Assembly: GCF_030409835.1 (NCBI RefSeq)
Contig: NZ_JAUFQO010000004.1
Coordinates: 62,001 to 126,000 of the forward strand
Length of the DNA: 64,000 nt
DNA from: Lutimonas halocynthiae
GTDB taxonomy: Bacteria > Bacteroidota > Bacteroidia > Flavobacteriales > Flavobacteriaceae
Direction: 5' to 3'
The notes beneath the pieces were generated by a model that made no database searches, was not told where the DNA came from, and saw only the letters and a list, made by a program, of their open reading frames with translations. Below, in pieces: positions 1 to 9,185 of this stretch. Positions within the stretch are counted from its first letter, which is position 1. Every line of letters starts with the position of its first letter. The translations under genes were made by a program, and so were the position numbers.

Positions 1-548
1 AATGCATCAAAGACATGTTTAACAGATCTAAACATGGTATTTTGTTTTCTCAGGAAATAACTATGGAGATCATGCCCAGGTTAATGGCACTTCCTAAATT
101 ACATGGCATTAATTACTTCTTAGAATTTATTTCAATTTTAAATGAATTGGCCATTTCCAAAGACCAGACACTGCTCTCTACACAGTTTTCTGAAATGAAT
201 GACTTTCAGAATAGCGAAAGCATCAAGAAAGTATATGAATTCATTCAGGAAAACTATCATCGTAAAATAGCACTGGAGGAAATTTCTCAACTCGTAAATA
301 TGAGTGCGGTTTCGTTTAATCGTTTTATAAAAAAAAGAACAGGGAAGACCTTTATCAATTATGTCAATGATACAAGAATCAGCTATGCCAGCAGGGCTCT
401 TATAGAATCTGAAAAAAGCATAGGTGAAATCAGTTTTCAATGTGGATTCAATAATATTGCTAATTTTAATCGCATCTTTAAAAGGTCCAAAGATTGTACG
501 CCAAGCGAATTCAGGAAAGAGTTTGTTGGTATGCAAAGGGTACTGTGA
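1..548 (+). CDS. AraC-family transcriptional regulator, C-terminal part
   Basis: The reading frame is open to the left edge of the window, so the N-terminal sensor or cupin part is missing and the first visible Met (base 15) is probably not the start. The last ~100 residues form the double helix-turn-helix of AraC/XylS regulators: a first HTH in the stretch IALEEISQLVNMS, then the hallmark second HTH with SIGEISFQCGFNNIANFNRIFK and the closing TPSEFRK. Such a protein binds DNA in the cytoplasm and usually responds to a small ligand. It points towards, and ends just before, the convergent PUL, so it may regulate sugar genes, but that is inference from position only. Its stop codon lies inside the 15-bp-period repeat described separately. 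Confidence 0.9.
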   Translation, partial: CIKDMFNRSKHGILFSQEITMEIMPRLMALPKLHGINYFLEFISILNELAISKDQTLLSTQFSEMNDFQNSESIKKVYEFIQENYHRKIALEEISQLVNMSAVSFNRFIKKRTGKTFINYVNDTRISYASRALIESEKSIGEISFQCGFNNIANFNRIFKRSKDCTPSEFRKEFVGMQRVL

Positions 549-602
549 AGGCCTCGCCCGTGAAGGCTTGAGAAGTGAAGGCTTCACGTCCGAACGGTTC
601 GG
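545..602. repeat. 15-bp-period palindromic repeat cluster, copy 1
   Basis: The octamer GTGAAGGC occurs at 545, 560 and 575, exactly 15 bp apart. The third copy runs into a perfect small palindrome (GTGAA-GGC-TTCAC, 575-587), followed by a second palindrome (CCGAA-cgg-TTCGG, 590-602). A related cluster lies at 58944-58996; the two share the sequence GAAGTGAAGGsTTCACkTCC. The first copy overlaps the stop codon of the AraC-type gene. Confidence 0.6.
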
Positions 603-608
603 TTATGA

Positions 609-646
609 ACAAAAAAACTCCCAAAAGTTTTGGCTTTCAGGAGTTT
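609..646 (-). terminator. Rho-independent terminator of the GPH-GH94 operon
   Basis: On the minus strand the arms AAACTCC and GGAGTTT (plus-strand 640-646 and 615-621) pair, with a nested CCAAAA/TTTTGG helix between them, and are followed by a run of seven T. It lies 24 bases beyond the stop of the GH94 gene. Confidence 0.7.
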
Positions 647-669
647 CATTCGGTAAAAATAGCAGTCTT

Positions 670-3105
670 TTATCCCATAATTATTTCAACTGTATGACTT
701 TTACCTTTCTCAAGTAGTGGAATTACATTTGAGTTTATGCTTTTACCATTAATGATCAATTCTTTTACGCCCTTACTCACATGATCCGGGTTTTTAATAA
801 TCAATTGATAAGTAGCTCCTCTGAATTTTCGTTGCATTTTAAAACCGTCCCAGCTTTTAGGAATACAAGGATCAACTCTTAAGCCATCATATTCTGGCCT
901 AACACCCAATATATACTGAGTAATCGCATAGAAATTCCATGAAGCAGTACCAGACAACCAAGAATTTTTAGCTTCCCCTGGTTTAAAGGCTTCCTTACCT
1001 GCAATCATCTGGCAATAAACATAAGGTTCAACTTTGTGCAATTCAGATATATCCTCCAGAAAACTAGGTGCAATTTTAGTATAGTAGTCATAGGCATTAT
1101 CTCCTCTTCCAATCATTGTTTCACCTATCATGATCCAAGGGTTGTTATGACAAAATATCCCTCCATTTTCTTTGTAACCAGCAGGATACGTAGAAATTTC
1201 TCCATATTCTATATGATACTTTGTAAAGGCAGGGTAATTAAGAACAACTCCGTATTCTGAATCGAGATGTTCTTTCACTGAATCAAGTGACTTTTTAACC
1301 AGGCCTTCTTCCTTACCAATTTCAGCCATGGTACACCAGCCTTGTGATTCTATAAAGATTTTTCCTTCCTCGTTTTCGTTGGACCCAATCTTCTTTCCAT
1401 AATAATCATAGGCTCTAAGGTACCAGTCTCCATCCCATCCATGTGCTTTTACGGCGGCGATCATGTTATCTACATGAGTCTGGGCCTCTGCAGCTTCAGT
1501 ATCTTTACCAACGTATTTACATAATTCAATATATTCTTTCCCGTAGACCACAAATAATCCGGCGATCATTAGTGATTCGGCAGTATCTCCTTTTTTATTT
1601 CCGGTAGTTTGAAATGACTCATTCGGGTCACTTGAAAAACAATTCAAATTCAAACAATCATTCCAATCAGCTCTACCGATTAATGGTAATTTATGCGGGC
1701 CCAGGTTGTTAACCACATGATAAAAAGAAGCTTTTAAATGATCAAAATGAGGTTTAGCTCTTGATGCATCATTGTCAAACGGGACCATTTCATCTAATAA
1801 GGAGAAATCTCCTGTTTCCTTGATATAGGCCGTTGTAGAAAGTATTAACCAAAGTGGGTCATCATTGAAATCACCTCCGACTGCAGAATTTCCTTTTTTA
1901 GTCAATGGCTGGTATTGATGATAGCATGAACCATCTTCAAACTGAGTCGAAGCAATATCAAAAATTCTTTCTCTTGCTCTTTCCGGTATTTGATGGACAA
2001 AACCAATCAGATCCTGATTTGAATCTCTAAAGCCCATACCTCTTCCGATTCCAGATTCAAAAAATGAAGCCGAACGAGACATATTAAACGTGACCATACA
2101 CTGGTACTGATTCCAAATATTCACCATTCGGTCAAGTCTGTCATCCCCTGATTCAATAGATATGGTACATAAAAGATCGTCCCAATAGGCGGCTAAAGCA
2201 TCATAAGCAGCATCTACTTTGGCAACCGTATCAAATTTTTCAATCATTGCCTTTGCAGGATTCTTATTGATTACCCCTTTAGACTCCCATTTCTCATCTT
2301 CATTCACTTCAACATAACCCAGCATAAAAACCAAGTCCTTTTGCTCTCCTGGCTGCAATTCTATTTCCAGATAGTGAGAAGCTATTGGTGACCAACCATG
2401 GGCAATCGTATTGCCAGGTTCACCCTTCGTTACTGTGTCAGGGCTGTCAAACCCGTTATACAAACCAATAAATGACTCTCTGTCTGTATCAAATCCTTGG
2501 ATTTCTTCATTTACTGAATAGAAAGCATAATGATTACGTCTTTCTTTAAATTCAGTTTTATGATAGATAACACTATCCTCTATTTCAACTTCCCCTGTAT
2601 TAAAATTCCGTTGGAAATTAGTCATATCATCTTCTGCATTCCAAAGGCACCATTCTACAAAAGAGAATAGTTTTAATTTTTTAGTTTCAGTGCTGTCATT
2701 TCTCACACTTACTTTCTGAATCTCACCCCAGAATCCCAAAGGGATAAACTGCAGGACTTCTGTTGTAACACCATTCTTAGAACCTTTGATCTTTGAATAG
2801 CTCATACCGTGTCGGCACTCATAACTATCTAATTCAGTTTTTACCGGCTTCCAGCCTGGTGACCAAACGGTATCACCATCCTTGATATAAAAATATTTAC
2901 CTCCATCATCTACGGGTACATTATTATACCTGTAACGCGTGAGACGTCTGAATTTTGCATCTTTATAAAAAGTATAGCCTCCACCTGTATTTGAAGTCAG
3001 AGAGAAAAAATCTTCATTACCCAGATAGTTAATCCAAGGGTAAGGAGTTTTAGGGTTAGTAATTACGTATTCCCTGTTCGCATCGTCAAAATGACCGTAT
3101 TTCAT
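670..3105 (-). CDS. GH94 disaccharide phosphorylase (cellobiose/laminaribiose phosphorylase-like)
   Basis: An 811-residue cytoplasmic protein without signal peptide, the usual length of cellobiose phosphorylases. The start [15 protein letters not shown], the N-terminal segments [12 protein letters not shown] and [12 protein letters not shown], and the DWND motif at residues 480-483, which carries the family's general acid, are typical of GH94. The reaction is reversible phosphorolysis of a beta-linked glucose disaccharide to glucose-1-phosphate plus glucose. By sequence it resembles cellobiose phosphorylase, but all other enzymes in the locus are for beta-1,3/1,6-glucan, so laminaribiose may be the real substrate; I cannot decide this by eye. 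It lies 25 bases downstream of the GPH symporter gene, under the same promoter, and is followed by a terminator. This suggests uptake of a disaccharide and ATP-sparing phosphorolysis in the cytoplasm. Confidence 0.9.
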   Translation of the reverse strand: MKYGHFDDANREYVITNPKTPYPWINYLGNEDFFSLTSNTGGGYTFYKDAKFRRLTRYRYNNVPVDDGGKYFYIKDGDTVWSPGWKPVKTELDSYECRHGMSYSKIKGSKNGVTTEVLQFIPLGFWGEIQKVSVRNDSTETKKLKLFSFVEWCLWNAEDDMTNFQRNFNTGEVEIEDSVIYHKTEFKERRNHYAFYSVNEEIQGFDTDRESFIGLYNGFDSPDTVTKGEPGNTIAHGWSPIASHYLEIELQPGEQKDLVFMLGYVEVNEDEKWESKGVINKNPAKAMIEKFDTVAKVDAAYDALAAYWDDLLCTISIESGDDRLDRMVNIWNQYQCMVTFNMSRSASFFESGIGRGMGFRDSNQDLIGFVHQIPERARERIFDIASTQFEDGSCYHQYQPLTKKGNSAVGGDFNDDPLWLILSTTAYIKETGDFSLLDEMVPFDNDASRAKPHFDHLKASFYHVVNNLGPHKLPLIGRADWNDCLNLNCFSSDPNESFQTTGNKKGDTAESLMIAGLFVVYGKEYIELCKYVGKDTEAAEAQTHVDNMIAAVKAHGWDGDWYLRAYDYYGKKIGSNENEEGKIFIESQGWCTMAEIGKEEGLVKKSLDSVKEHLDSEYGVVLNYPAFTKYHIEYGEISTYPAGYKENGGIFCHNNPWIMIGETMIGRGDNAYDYYTKIAPSFLEDISELHKVEPYVYCQMIAGKEAFKPGEAKNSWLSGTASWNFYAITQYILGVRPEYDGLRVDPCIPKSWDGFKMQRKFRGATYQLIIKNPDHVSKGVKELIINGKSINSNVIPLLEKGKSHTVEIIMG

Positions 3106-3130
3106 TTGTTCAAAAATTTATAACTTAATT

Positions 3131-4744
3131 CTAATTGGTACTTTCTTTTAATCTTCTATTATTCAATTCAGTAGTAACCTCATCAATTTTTTTCTGATTC
3201 AATGGGTAAATGAGCATAAAACCAGCCGCCAATACAGTAATAACTGCAGGAACCCAACTCATCAGCATGATAATACCCGGAACCGCACCTTCAATTGAGG
3301 CTGCGTCCTGCCCATTATAGTGAAATGCGCCCAAGACCAGCCCTATTATAGCACCTGCTATACCTCCACCAAATTTAGTAGCAAATGAACCCGCTGAGTA
3401 GATCAGTCCAGTTGCCCTTCTTCCATTCTTAAATTCAGAATAATCCGCAGCATCACCTAGCATCACAAAGAAAAGTGTCGGGAAAATTGCTGAGGCGAAT
3501 TCAGATACAACCCCTAAGACAAATACAGCTTCATAATCGGTTGGGCCTAGAAAAAAGAAGAGTGAATTCACAGCTCCTGAAAAAAGAAGGGCAGCAATGA
3601 ATAGGTTGCGTTTTCCGAATCTTTTCCCTAAAGGAGCGGTAATCATGGCTCCTCCAATTGAAGCGAACATAAGCGCTATTAAAAATGAGGCTGCCAGTAA
3701 TTGGTTATTCAAATAATGTGTAAAATAAATAATTACTATTCCTTGCTTAATAGAGTTGTAAACATTGAATAATAATCCAATAACCAACAATACCAGCCAA
3801 GGCTTGTTTGTTACTAAATCTTTAAGATCTCTTTTTAAATTATTTTTCTGTGCTTTTGGGGGAAGCACACGTTCTTTTGTTGTATAAAATGTTATGAACA
3901 TAAACAAGCTCAGAAAGATAGACATGATATACATAGAGTTACTATATCCTTTTTTCTGATCGATGAGCGAAATACTCGCAGCTTCTATATTCGCTTCACC
4001 ACTTACTATAAATGCATATTTTTCATTGGCCTCAATAGAAAAACTTTTACCATGTGTTGGTTTGTTATCCTCTGCACTTAAAGTATTGTCATCCCAAATG
4101 AAGTCTGCAATACCATTCTCTGTTTTGATATTGACATTCTCCACATTGTCAGGTGCAGATACAGTGACTCTAAACTTTTCTTCTTCTAATTTATCTATGA
4201 CAATATCCGGGTTTACGTTTCCAAAATGGGCCACTAAAAAAAGTAAGGCTCCCTGCACCAACATCCCGCCTCCAAAAGCACCGACCATTCTAAAAGAACC
4301 TAAACTTGTCCTTTCCTTATCGTCACCGGTCATAACTGCCATGAGGGCCCCATAAGGAACATTGTTAGCCGTATATATTAAAGTGAAAAAGATATAGGTG
4401 ACATAAGCATAAACGATCTTTCCTGAAGAGCTCAGGTCAGGAGCTGTAAATAGCATAGATAAAATAATTCCTAAGGGTATGGCGGTCCAAAGAATCCAAG
4501 GTCTGAATTTTCCGTATTTTGATTTCGTACGGTCACCGATCACTCCCATCAAAACGTCGCTTATCCCATCACTAAATCTAGCGACTAGGAATAATACCCC
4601 GACAGTAACCGGGCTTAGCCCAAAAACATCAGTATAAAAAATAAACAGAAAAGTGGCGACTCCTCTCCAGGCAATATTCGCTGCACCATCGCCTAAGCCA
4701 TAGCCCAATTTCTCTTTTAAGGATAATTTATTTAAGTCTGACAT
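3131..4744 (-). CDS. GPH-family sugar:cation symporter (MFS) with extra soluble insert
   Basis: A 537-residue inner-membrane transporter. The N-terminus (KEKLGYGLGDGAANIAW), the segment ARFSDGISDVLMGVIGDRTKSKYGKFRPWI and the later GKRFGKRN loop are those of the glycoside-pentoside-hexuronide symporters. It is longer than the usual 450-480 residues because of a hydrophilic stretch of about 100 residues (about 175-275) after the fifth membrane segment, which the standard topology puts in the periplasm. It is the first gene of a two-gene operon with the GH94 phosphorylase, so it probably imports a glucan disaccharide or short oligosaccharide. The promoter in front of it carries the shared PUL motif. 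Family certain; substrate inferred from context. Confidence 0.9.
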   Translation of the reverse strand: MSDLNKLSLKEKLGYGLGDGAANIAWRGVATFLFIFYTDVFGLSPVTVGVLFLVARFSDGISDVLMGVIGDRTKSKYGKFRPWILWTAIPLGIILSMLFTAPDLSSSGKIVYAYVTYIFFTLIYTANNVPYGALMAVMTGDDKERTSLGSFRMVGAFGGGMLVQGALLFLVAHFGNVNPDIVIDKLEEEKFRVTVSAPDNVENVNIKTENGIADFIWDDNTLSAEDNKPTHGKSFSIEANEKYAFIVSGEANIEAASISLIDQKKGYSNSMYIMSIFLSLFMFITFYTTKERVLPPKAQKNNLKRDLKDLVTNKPWLVLLVIGLLFNVYNSIKQGIVIIYFTHYLNNQLLAASFLIALMFASIGGAMITAPLGKRFGKRNLFIAALLFSGAVNSLFFFLGPTDYEAVFVLGVVSEFASAIFPTLFFVMLGDAADYSEFKNGRRATGLIYSAGSFATKFGGGIAGAIIGLVLGAFHYNGQDAASIEGAVPGIIMLMSWVPAVITVLAAGFMLIYPLNQKKIDEVTTELNNRRLKESTN

Positions 4745-4772
4745 TATTCTCTAAATCTTAATATTTGCCTTC

Positions 4773-4817
4773 CAAAATTACATATCTATCAATTAAGGAA
4801 TTGATACTATTTTGTCA
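4773..4817 (-). promoter_or_regulatory. Promoter of GPH-GH94 operon with upstream PUL motif
   Basis: On the minus strand TAATTTTG (4780 to 4773) matches the Bacteroidota -7 box TAnnTTTG and lies about 30 bases before the start codon. I see no good -33 TTTG. Instead the 15-mer GATACTATTTTGTCA (plus strand, 4803-4817) begins 23 bases upstream of the -7 box. A near-identical 15-mer has the same 23-base offset at the promoter near 23.94 kb, which suggests an activator site standing in for the -33 box. Confidence 0.6.
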
Positions 4818-5027
4818 TTAACGAATCCTTTCTTGGAAATTTTCGACCTAAATCCCTTTATAATTCCAAAATAAAAGCTAAAATTATTTTTTATATCTCA
4901 ATTAATAATTTGATTTACAGTCTTTTAATGCTATTAGTCAGGGTTCAATCAACAGCTTACACGCCTTAAAAACTTATTAATATGGATATTACAAAATTCA
5001 AAAACTTTGACAGTTACTCAGCTATAA

Positions 5028-5065
5028 AATAAAAAAGGCTAAGTGAGGATGCCTCACTTAGCCTT
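5028..5065 (-). terminator. Rho-independent terminator of sugar porter gene
   Basis: A perfect 14-bp stem (5035-5048 with 5052-5065, loop ATG) is followed on the minus strand by TTTTTTATTTTAT. It lies about 100 bases past the stop of the sugar porter. Confidence 0.9.
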
Positions 5066-5161
5066 GATAAATTATAATTAATAAAGTAAAATTCTAATCT
5101 GTATGAATTACCCAACCGTTACTAAATCGGTATAAAACAACTATTTGCTTTGTATCGTCTG

Positions 5162-6619
5162 TTAGCTATTACCCTGATTAAAGGTAGCTTCCATTTCTTC
5201 AAGTGTCTTCCCTTTTGTTTCAGGAATCCATTTCCAGGTAAAGAAGATGATGAAAACAATAAAGGCTGAGAATAAAAAGTAGGGTAATGAATTATTCCAG
5301 GTACCTCCGTCGGCAACCAATCTATTTGCGTCACTTTCAACTACAATTGGAAAGGATTGAGAAACAAAATAATTGGCTAGCCATTGTGCAGCAACCGCAA
5401 TTGCCATGGCTGTACTCCTGATACTATTAGGAAAGATCTCAGATAATAAAACCCAAACAATCGGCCCCATAGACATAGCAAACGAACCAATAAACATAAG
5501 AATACCCACCAAACAAATAATTCCTTCTGTTGAAGATATTGCGGGTAATCCTGCCGAATTCACCGCTGAATAGTCGCTCAAATACAAGGTAAAGCCCATG
5601 ATTAAGAATCCGAGTAACATACCAAATCCACCTATAATCAATAAAGGTTTTCTACCCAGTTTATCTACTGTAAACATGGCAATAAACGTAAATAACAAAT
5701 TCACAGTCGCCAAGAGTATTTGTTGTAATAATACATCCTCCTTACCAAAACCAAGTGCCTGCTCAAATATATCGGCACCATAATACAGTACGGCGTTAAT
5801 ACCTGTAAATTGCTGTAATACTGAAAGCACTGTCCCGATTACTACAATAGGAAACAGCGATTTTTGAAATATAGATGCCTTTTTAACGGATCCTTCTTGT
5901 TGTATAGATTCTTTAATATCAAAATACTCCTTATCAGCCATTTCCTGCCCGTGAATCGCCACTAAAACATTCTTAGCTTCTTCTTCTCTTCCTTTAATCA
6001 TCAGCCAACGAGGGCTTTTAGGCACCATAAATAACAAGATGAAAAAAGCCAGTGCCGGGATCATTTCTGACCAGAACATATACCTCCATCCATAATCGAT
6101 ATTCTCTTGTTCAGTCAATCCGTTACCAATAAAATAAGTAACAAGAAAAACTACGAAAAATCCAATTACCACCGCCATTTGATAGTAAGTAACCAGTGTT
6201 CCTCTAATTTTAGCTGGTGCAATTTCTGCGATATACATTGGTGCATTCATTGATGCCATACCAATAGCAATACCTCCAAGAACCCTGAAAATAACCATTA
6301 AGGTCATAGATTCGGGTAAGATTGCTGGAAGTCCGGATCCCCAAGCTGAAATAGCAAATAAAACGGCAGAAACGATTAAAGATTTTTTTCTTCCAATTGA
6401 CTTTGAAATAAGTCCTGCAGAGGCGGCTCCTAAAAGTGCTCCTAAAAGTGCACTACTGACTATAAATCCTTTTAACCAACCGGTTAATTCAAAATATTTC
6501 GAAAAATAAAACTGTGTTCCATTAATCACACCTGTATCATATCCAAAAAGCAATCCCCCTAGGGTAATGACAATGGTTACGAAATAAATATTAATTCTTT
6601 TTGTATTAGTTTGTCCCAT
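5162..6619 (-). CDS. Sugar porter family MFS transporter
   Basis: A 485-residue protein with 12 predicted membrane segments. Diagnostic sugar-porter motifs are visible: GGLLFGYDTGVINGT in segment 1, SIGRKKSL after segment 2, PMYIAEIAPAKIRG after segment 4, VPKSPRWL after segment 6, LQQFTGINAVLYYG in segment 7, DKLGRKPLL, and the C-terminal PETKGKTLEEME. The family moves monosaccharides, usually glucose or xylose, by proton symport or facilitated diffusion across the inner membrane. Here it most likely imports glucose freed in the periplasm by the PUL hydrolases. It has its own terminator; a separate promoter upstream is likely but no clear TAnnTTTG box is visible. Confidence 0.92.
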   Translation of the reverse strand: MGQTNTKRINIYFVTIVITLGGLLFGYDTGVINGTQFYFSKYFELTGWLKGFIVSSALLGALLGAASAGLISKSIGRKKSLIVSAVLFAISAWGSGLPAILPESMTLMVIFRVLGGIAIGMASMNAPMYIAEIAPAKIRGTLVTYYQMAVVIGFFVVFLVTYFIGNGLTEQENIDYGWRYMFWSEMIPALAFFILLFMVPKSPRWLMIKGREEEAKNVLVAIHGQEMADKEYFDIKESIQQEGSVKKASIFQKSLFPIVVIGTVLSVLQQFTGINAVLYYGADIFEQALGFGKEDVLLQQILLATVNLLFTFIAMFTVDKLGRKPLLIIGGFGMLLGFLIMGFTLYLSDYSAVNSAGLPAISSTEGIICLVGILMFIGSFAMSMGPIVWVLLSEIFPNSIRSTAMAIAVAAQWLANYFVSQSFPIVVESDANRLVADGGTWNNSLPYFLFSAFIVFIIFFTWKWIPETKGKTLEEMEATFNQGNS

Positions 6620-6739
6620 AATTAGTAAGTAGTTTGAAAAAATTTGCTCAGCAAGATAGAAGTTATTTTTGATTAATAATAGTACTTATGAAGATTTTGA
6701 AGGCTCATAGGTTGATAAATGAATAGGCTTCATGGGCTA

Positions 6740-8248
6740 TTATAATTCCTTATAAGCAGTATCAAGCCAATTCATTCTTTCAATATACCAGTTTTTTAAG
6801 TGATCAACCTCAGCTTGATGCGTGTCAAAAAATACAGGATTAGGCCACACATAACGTCCGAAAAGATCCCACTTCTGGTCATTCTCATACTGAGACCACC
6901 TCAATTGAGTTGCATAAAAATCGATTTTTTCTAAAATAAAATTCTGGTTATCTCTAAAATAAAGAAAGCGACTCTTCACTTTTTCTACGAATGCTGCATC
7001 TTCAAACAGTCTGTCAAACCAAGCGTGATCTTTTACCCAAAAACCTGTTGGATATTGGCAATCAGAATAATAAACATTTCCAAAGGCCAAATCGAAATCC
7101 CATAAAGGACCCATTTTAATCTTTTCACCAGGAATTACATTAAGAAAGATGCTTGAAAAATTTCTGGAATCTTGATTTTTAGTGATCTCATTAATAAGGT
7201 ACCAGTCAATAAAACTATCAATATCAATGTATTTGGCATATCCTTGATTAGGATCGGTAAACTGAGATCCCATCAAAACATCCTCAAACTCATTGACCAA
7301 TTCACTTACATAGATATACTCATTGCTATTATACTCCGTATCAGGCTCTTTAATATTAATTAAAAATGCGTCAGTTCTGAAATAAACATCATCAGCATCT
7401 AACCTTTCCAACTGATCAATTTCCAATAAATAACCTGTATCTCCCAACTGAACCCGATTATCACTTTCCTCGACTTTTTGCGTGATATTGTAAGTGCCAT
7501 TATACGTTCCGTTGATAACAACTTCCGTGAATACACTTTGTGGTGTGTAATCCAATTGACTCAAATAACCCATTTCAAAGGCGATTTTGTTTCTTATCAA
7601 GGTCTTATCAGAGAATTCAGCCAAGAATATCCATTTTTTATCCTGCGGCATTCCAAGCATTTCTGTCTTATCATCGAACTTTAACTGAAAGGGTTTTTTC
7701 GGATGAATACCCCAAGTTGAATTACCCCTCCCGCGAATTTTCATTTCCGTTGAAGTTAAATCTGAAAAATTACGACCACCCTTCATAGCTATCGATCCTG
7801 TAAAATAATCTTCCTTAGAATCTATCTCCTCACCATTACTAGTTTCCAGATAAATAATCGGCAAACCAGTAAAATAGGCTATATCCACTTCATATTGACC
7901 AGATTTACCATCTGAAGTCGTTACCCTGTAGTTTTGTACTTCTGTAAAATCATTTGCAGTTTGACCACTAATTTGCACTTTATTATTGATCAGCACTTCA
8001 GAGCCTTTATGTTTAAAGCTGGCAACCATATTTTCGATATCGGCCTCCAGTGGCAGTCTTCCACTTATGATCTCATTTTCAATATCAGCAAACTGATCCC
8101 AGTTCATCTTAGGATTACTGGATTGTAAAAAAGAAAACTCAGTGATTTCTGTTCGTTCAACTGCAGGTTCAATTTTTGTAGAGTCGTCACTACATGACGA
8201 TAAAATCATCATAGGGATGACCAACAATACTGACAAAATGTTTTTCAT
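6740..8248 (-). CDS. CotH-kinase-like lipoprotein
   Basis: About 502 residues from Met at 8248, chosen because it gives a compact lipoprotein signal (MKNILSVLLVIPMMILSSC); an upstream ATG at 8266 would add only six residues. The central part has the features of the CotH domain: MKIRGRGNSTWGIHPKKPF, a KWIFLAEFSDKTLIRNKIAF block and MGPLWDFDLAFGN. CotH proteins are atypical protein kinases known from spore coats and fungal surfaces; in Bacteroidota they are common as lipoproteins of unproven activity and often sit in polysaccharide loci. The lipobox LSSC predicts attachment to the outer membrane or surface. It sits between the ten-gene glucan operon and the sugar porter on the same strand, so it probably belongs to the PUL, perhaps as a binding protein. 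Function unproven. Confidence 0.8.
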   Translation of the reverse strand: MKNILSVLLVIPMMILSSCSDDSTKIEPAVERTEITEFSFLQSSNPKMNWDQFADIENEIISGRLPLEADIENMVASFKHKGSEVLINNKVQISGQTANDFTEVQNYRVTTSDGKSGQYEVDIAYFTGLPIIYLETSNGEEIDSKEDYFTGSIAMKGGRNFSDLTSTEMKIRGRGNSTWGIHPKKPFQLKFDDKTEMLGMPQDKKWIFLAEFSDKTLIRNKIAFEMGYLSQLDYTPQSVFTEVVINGTYNGTYNITQKVEESDNRVQLGDTGYLLEIDQLERLDADDVYFRTDAFLINIKEPDTEYNSNEYIYVSELVNEFEDVLMGSQFTDPNQGYAKYIDIDSFIDWYLINEITKNQDSRNFSSIFLNVIPGEKIKMGPLWDFDLAFGNVYYSDCQYPTGFWVKDHAWFDRLFEDAAFVEKVKSRFLYFRDNQNFILEKIDFYATQLRWSQYENDQKWDLFGRYVWPNPVFFDTHQAEVDHLKNWYIERMNWLDTAYKEL

Positions 8249-8400
8249 AGCAAATAATATGTACAATAATTAACGGAACACTTTTTTGGATATTGCAAAA
8301 AAATCTTACTTTTCAACACGATTCATTCTTGCCAAAAATAAATTGTTTTATTGACTCTTCTTCTGACAATTATCACTTGATATAAACTTTAGAAATTTAT

Positions 8401-9165
8401 TTATTGATATACCCTCACATAATCAATTACAAATTCCTGAGGAAAAATACTGTCATCCACTTCAGCTCCTCCAAAATTACCGCCTATTGCCACATTTAGA
8501 ATCATATAGAAAGGCTGATCAAAAGGCCAAACTTCAACAGATTTATTTTTTGGTAGAAAAGAGTAAAAAAGTTTTTTATCAATATAAAAATCGATCTTGT
8601 CTTTGGTCCAGTCGATTGCATAAATATGAAACCCTTCTTCTATTCCCTTCACTACATCCTTTCTTGTATTAATTGAAGACCCATGACTATCTGCAGTATG
8701 AAGCGTGGTGAAAATTGTCTCTGGCTCCTTTCCTACGTATTCTAAGATATCGATCTCACCACATAAAGGCCATCCCACTTCTTTAATATTAGAGCCTAAC
8801 ATCCAAAATGCCGGCCATAAACCTTTCCCTGTGGGCAATTTTGCTTTTACTTCAATTTTGCCATATTGAAATTCTAGATTCCCTTGGGTGTTTATTTTTG
8901 ATGAAGAATAGCCATCGTTTTCATGCCTGGCTGTAAGTGTTAAGAGACCATCTTTTAACTCATGGTTCTTCTCGGTATAAATCTGAAGTTCGTTATTTCC
9001 CCAACCGCATAAATTAGGGCAGCCGTCTCCAAGTTCAAAATTCCAGATCTCACTATTAAGGTTCTCACCATCAAAATTATCTTCCCAGACAAGTTCTCTT
9101 TCTTGTGCAGACAAAGTAGCACTTGAGATAAGAATGAAAAAAAGAATTGCATTAATGCGTCTCAT
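8401..9165 (-). CDS. GH16 beta-1,3-glucanase (laminarinase), secreted
   Basis: A compact 254-residue protein: a signal peptide (cleavage after about residue 20, LSA-QE) followed only by the GH16 jelly-roll. The catalytic signature GEIDILEYVG places the nucleophile at Glu137, Asp139 and the acid/base at Glu142, with the extra residue typical of laminarinases. WPAFWMLGSN before it and IDYVRVYQ at the end are also typical. It cuts internal beta-1,3 bonds of laminarin. There is no lipobox, so it is probably periplasmic or secreted, unlike the two larger lipoprotein GH16s of the locus. It is the last gene of the ten-gene operon, 20 bases after the GH17 gene; no clear terminator follows. Confidence 0.92.
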   Translation of the reverse strand: MRRINAILFFILISSATLSAQERELVWEDNFDGENLNSEIWNFELGDGCPNLCGWGNNELQIYTEKNHELKDGLLTLTARHENDGYSSSKINTQGNLEFQYGKIEVKAKLPTGKGLWPAFWMLGSNIKEVGWPLCGEIDILEYVGKEPETIFTTLHTADSHGSSINTRKDVVKGIEEGFHIYAIDWTKDKIDFYIDKKLFYSFLPKNKSVEVWPFDQPFYMILNVAIGGNFGGAEVDDSIFPQEFVIDYVRVYQ

Positions 9166-9185
9166 AATTTTTAAAAGAATTTTGA

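Larger units (their letters stand above)
4745..5161. other. Intergenic region between sugar porter and GPH symporter
   Basis: This 417-bp gap separates two minus-strand transcription units. It holds the terminator of the sugar-porter gene (5028-5065) and the promoter plus PUL motif of the GPH-GH94 operon (4773-4817). Between them (4818-5027) I see only AT-rich sequence without an open frame. Confidence 0.7.

Noticed and set aside
545-602. Short direct repeats resembling a CRISPR array
   Set aside because: Period is 15 bp with no spacers of CRISPR size and no cas genes; treated as a palindromic repeat cluster.
590-602. GGTTCG-like sequence suggesting a tRNA T-arm
   Set aside because: It is part of the small palindrome; no acceptor, D or anticodon arms can be drawn around it.
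3963-4355. 130-codon open frame on the plus strand inside the GPH symporter gene
   Set aside because: Antisense shadow over the insert region of a clear transporter; no start context or motif.
6675-6695. AATAGTACTTATG upstream of the sugar porter as a degenerate PUL motif
   Set aside because: Would need an insertion to align and lacks a matching -7 box; too weak to claim.
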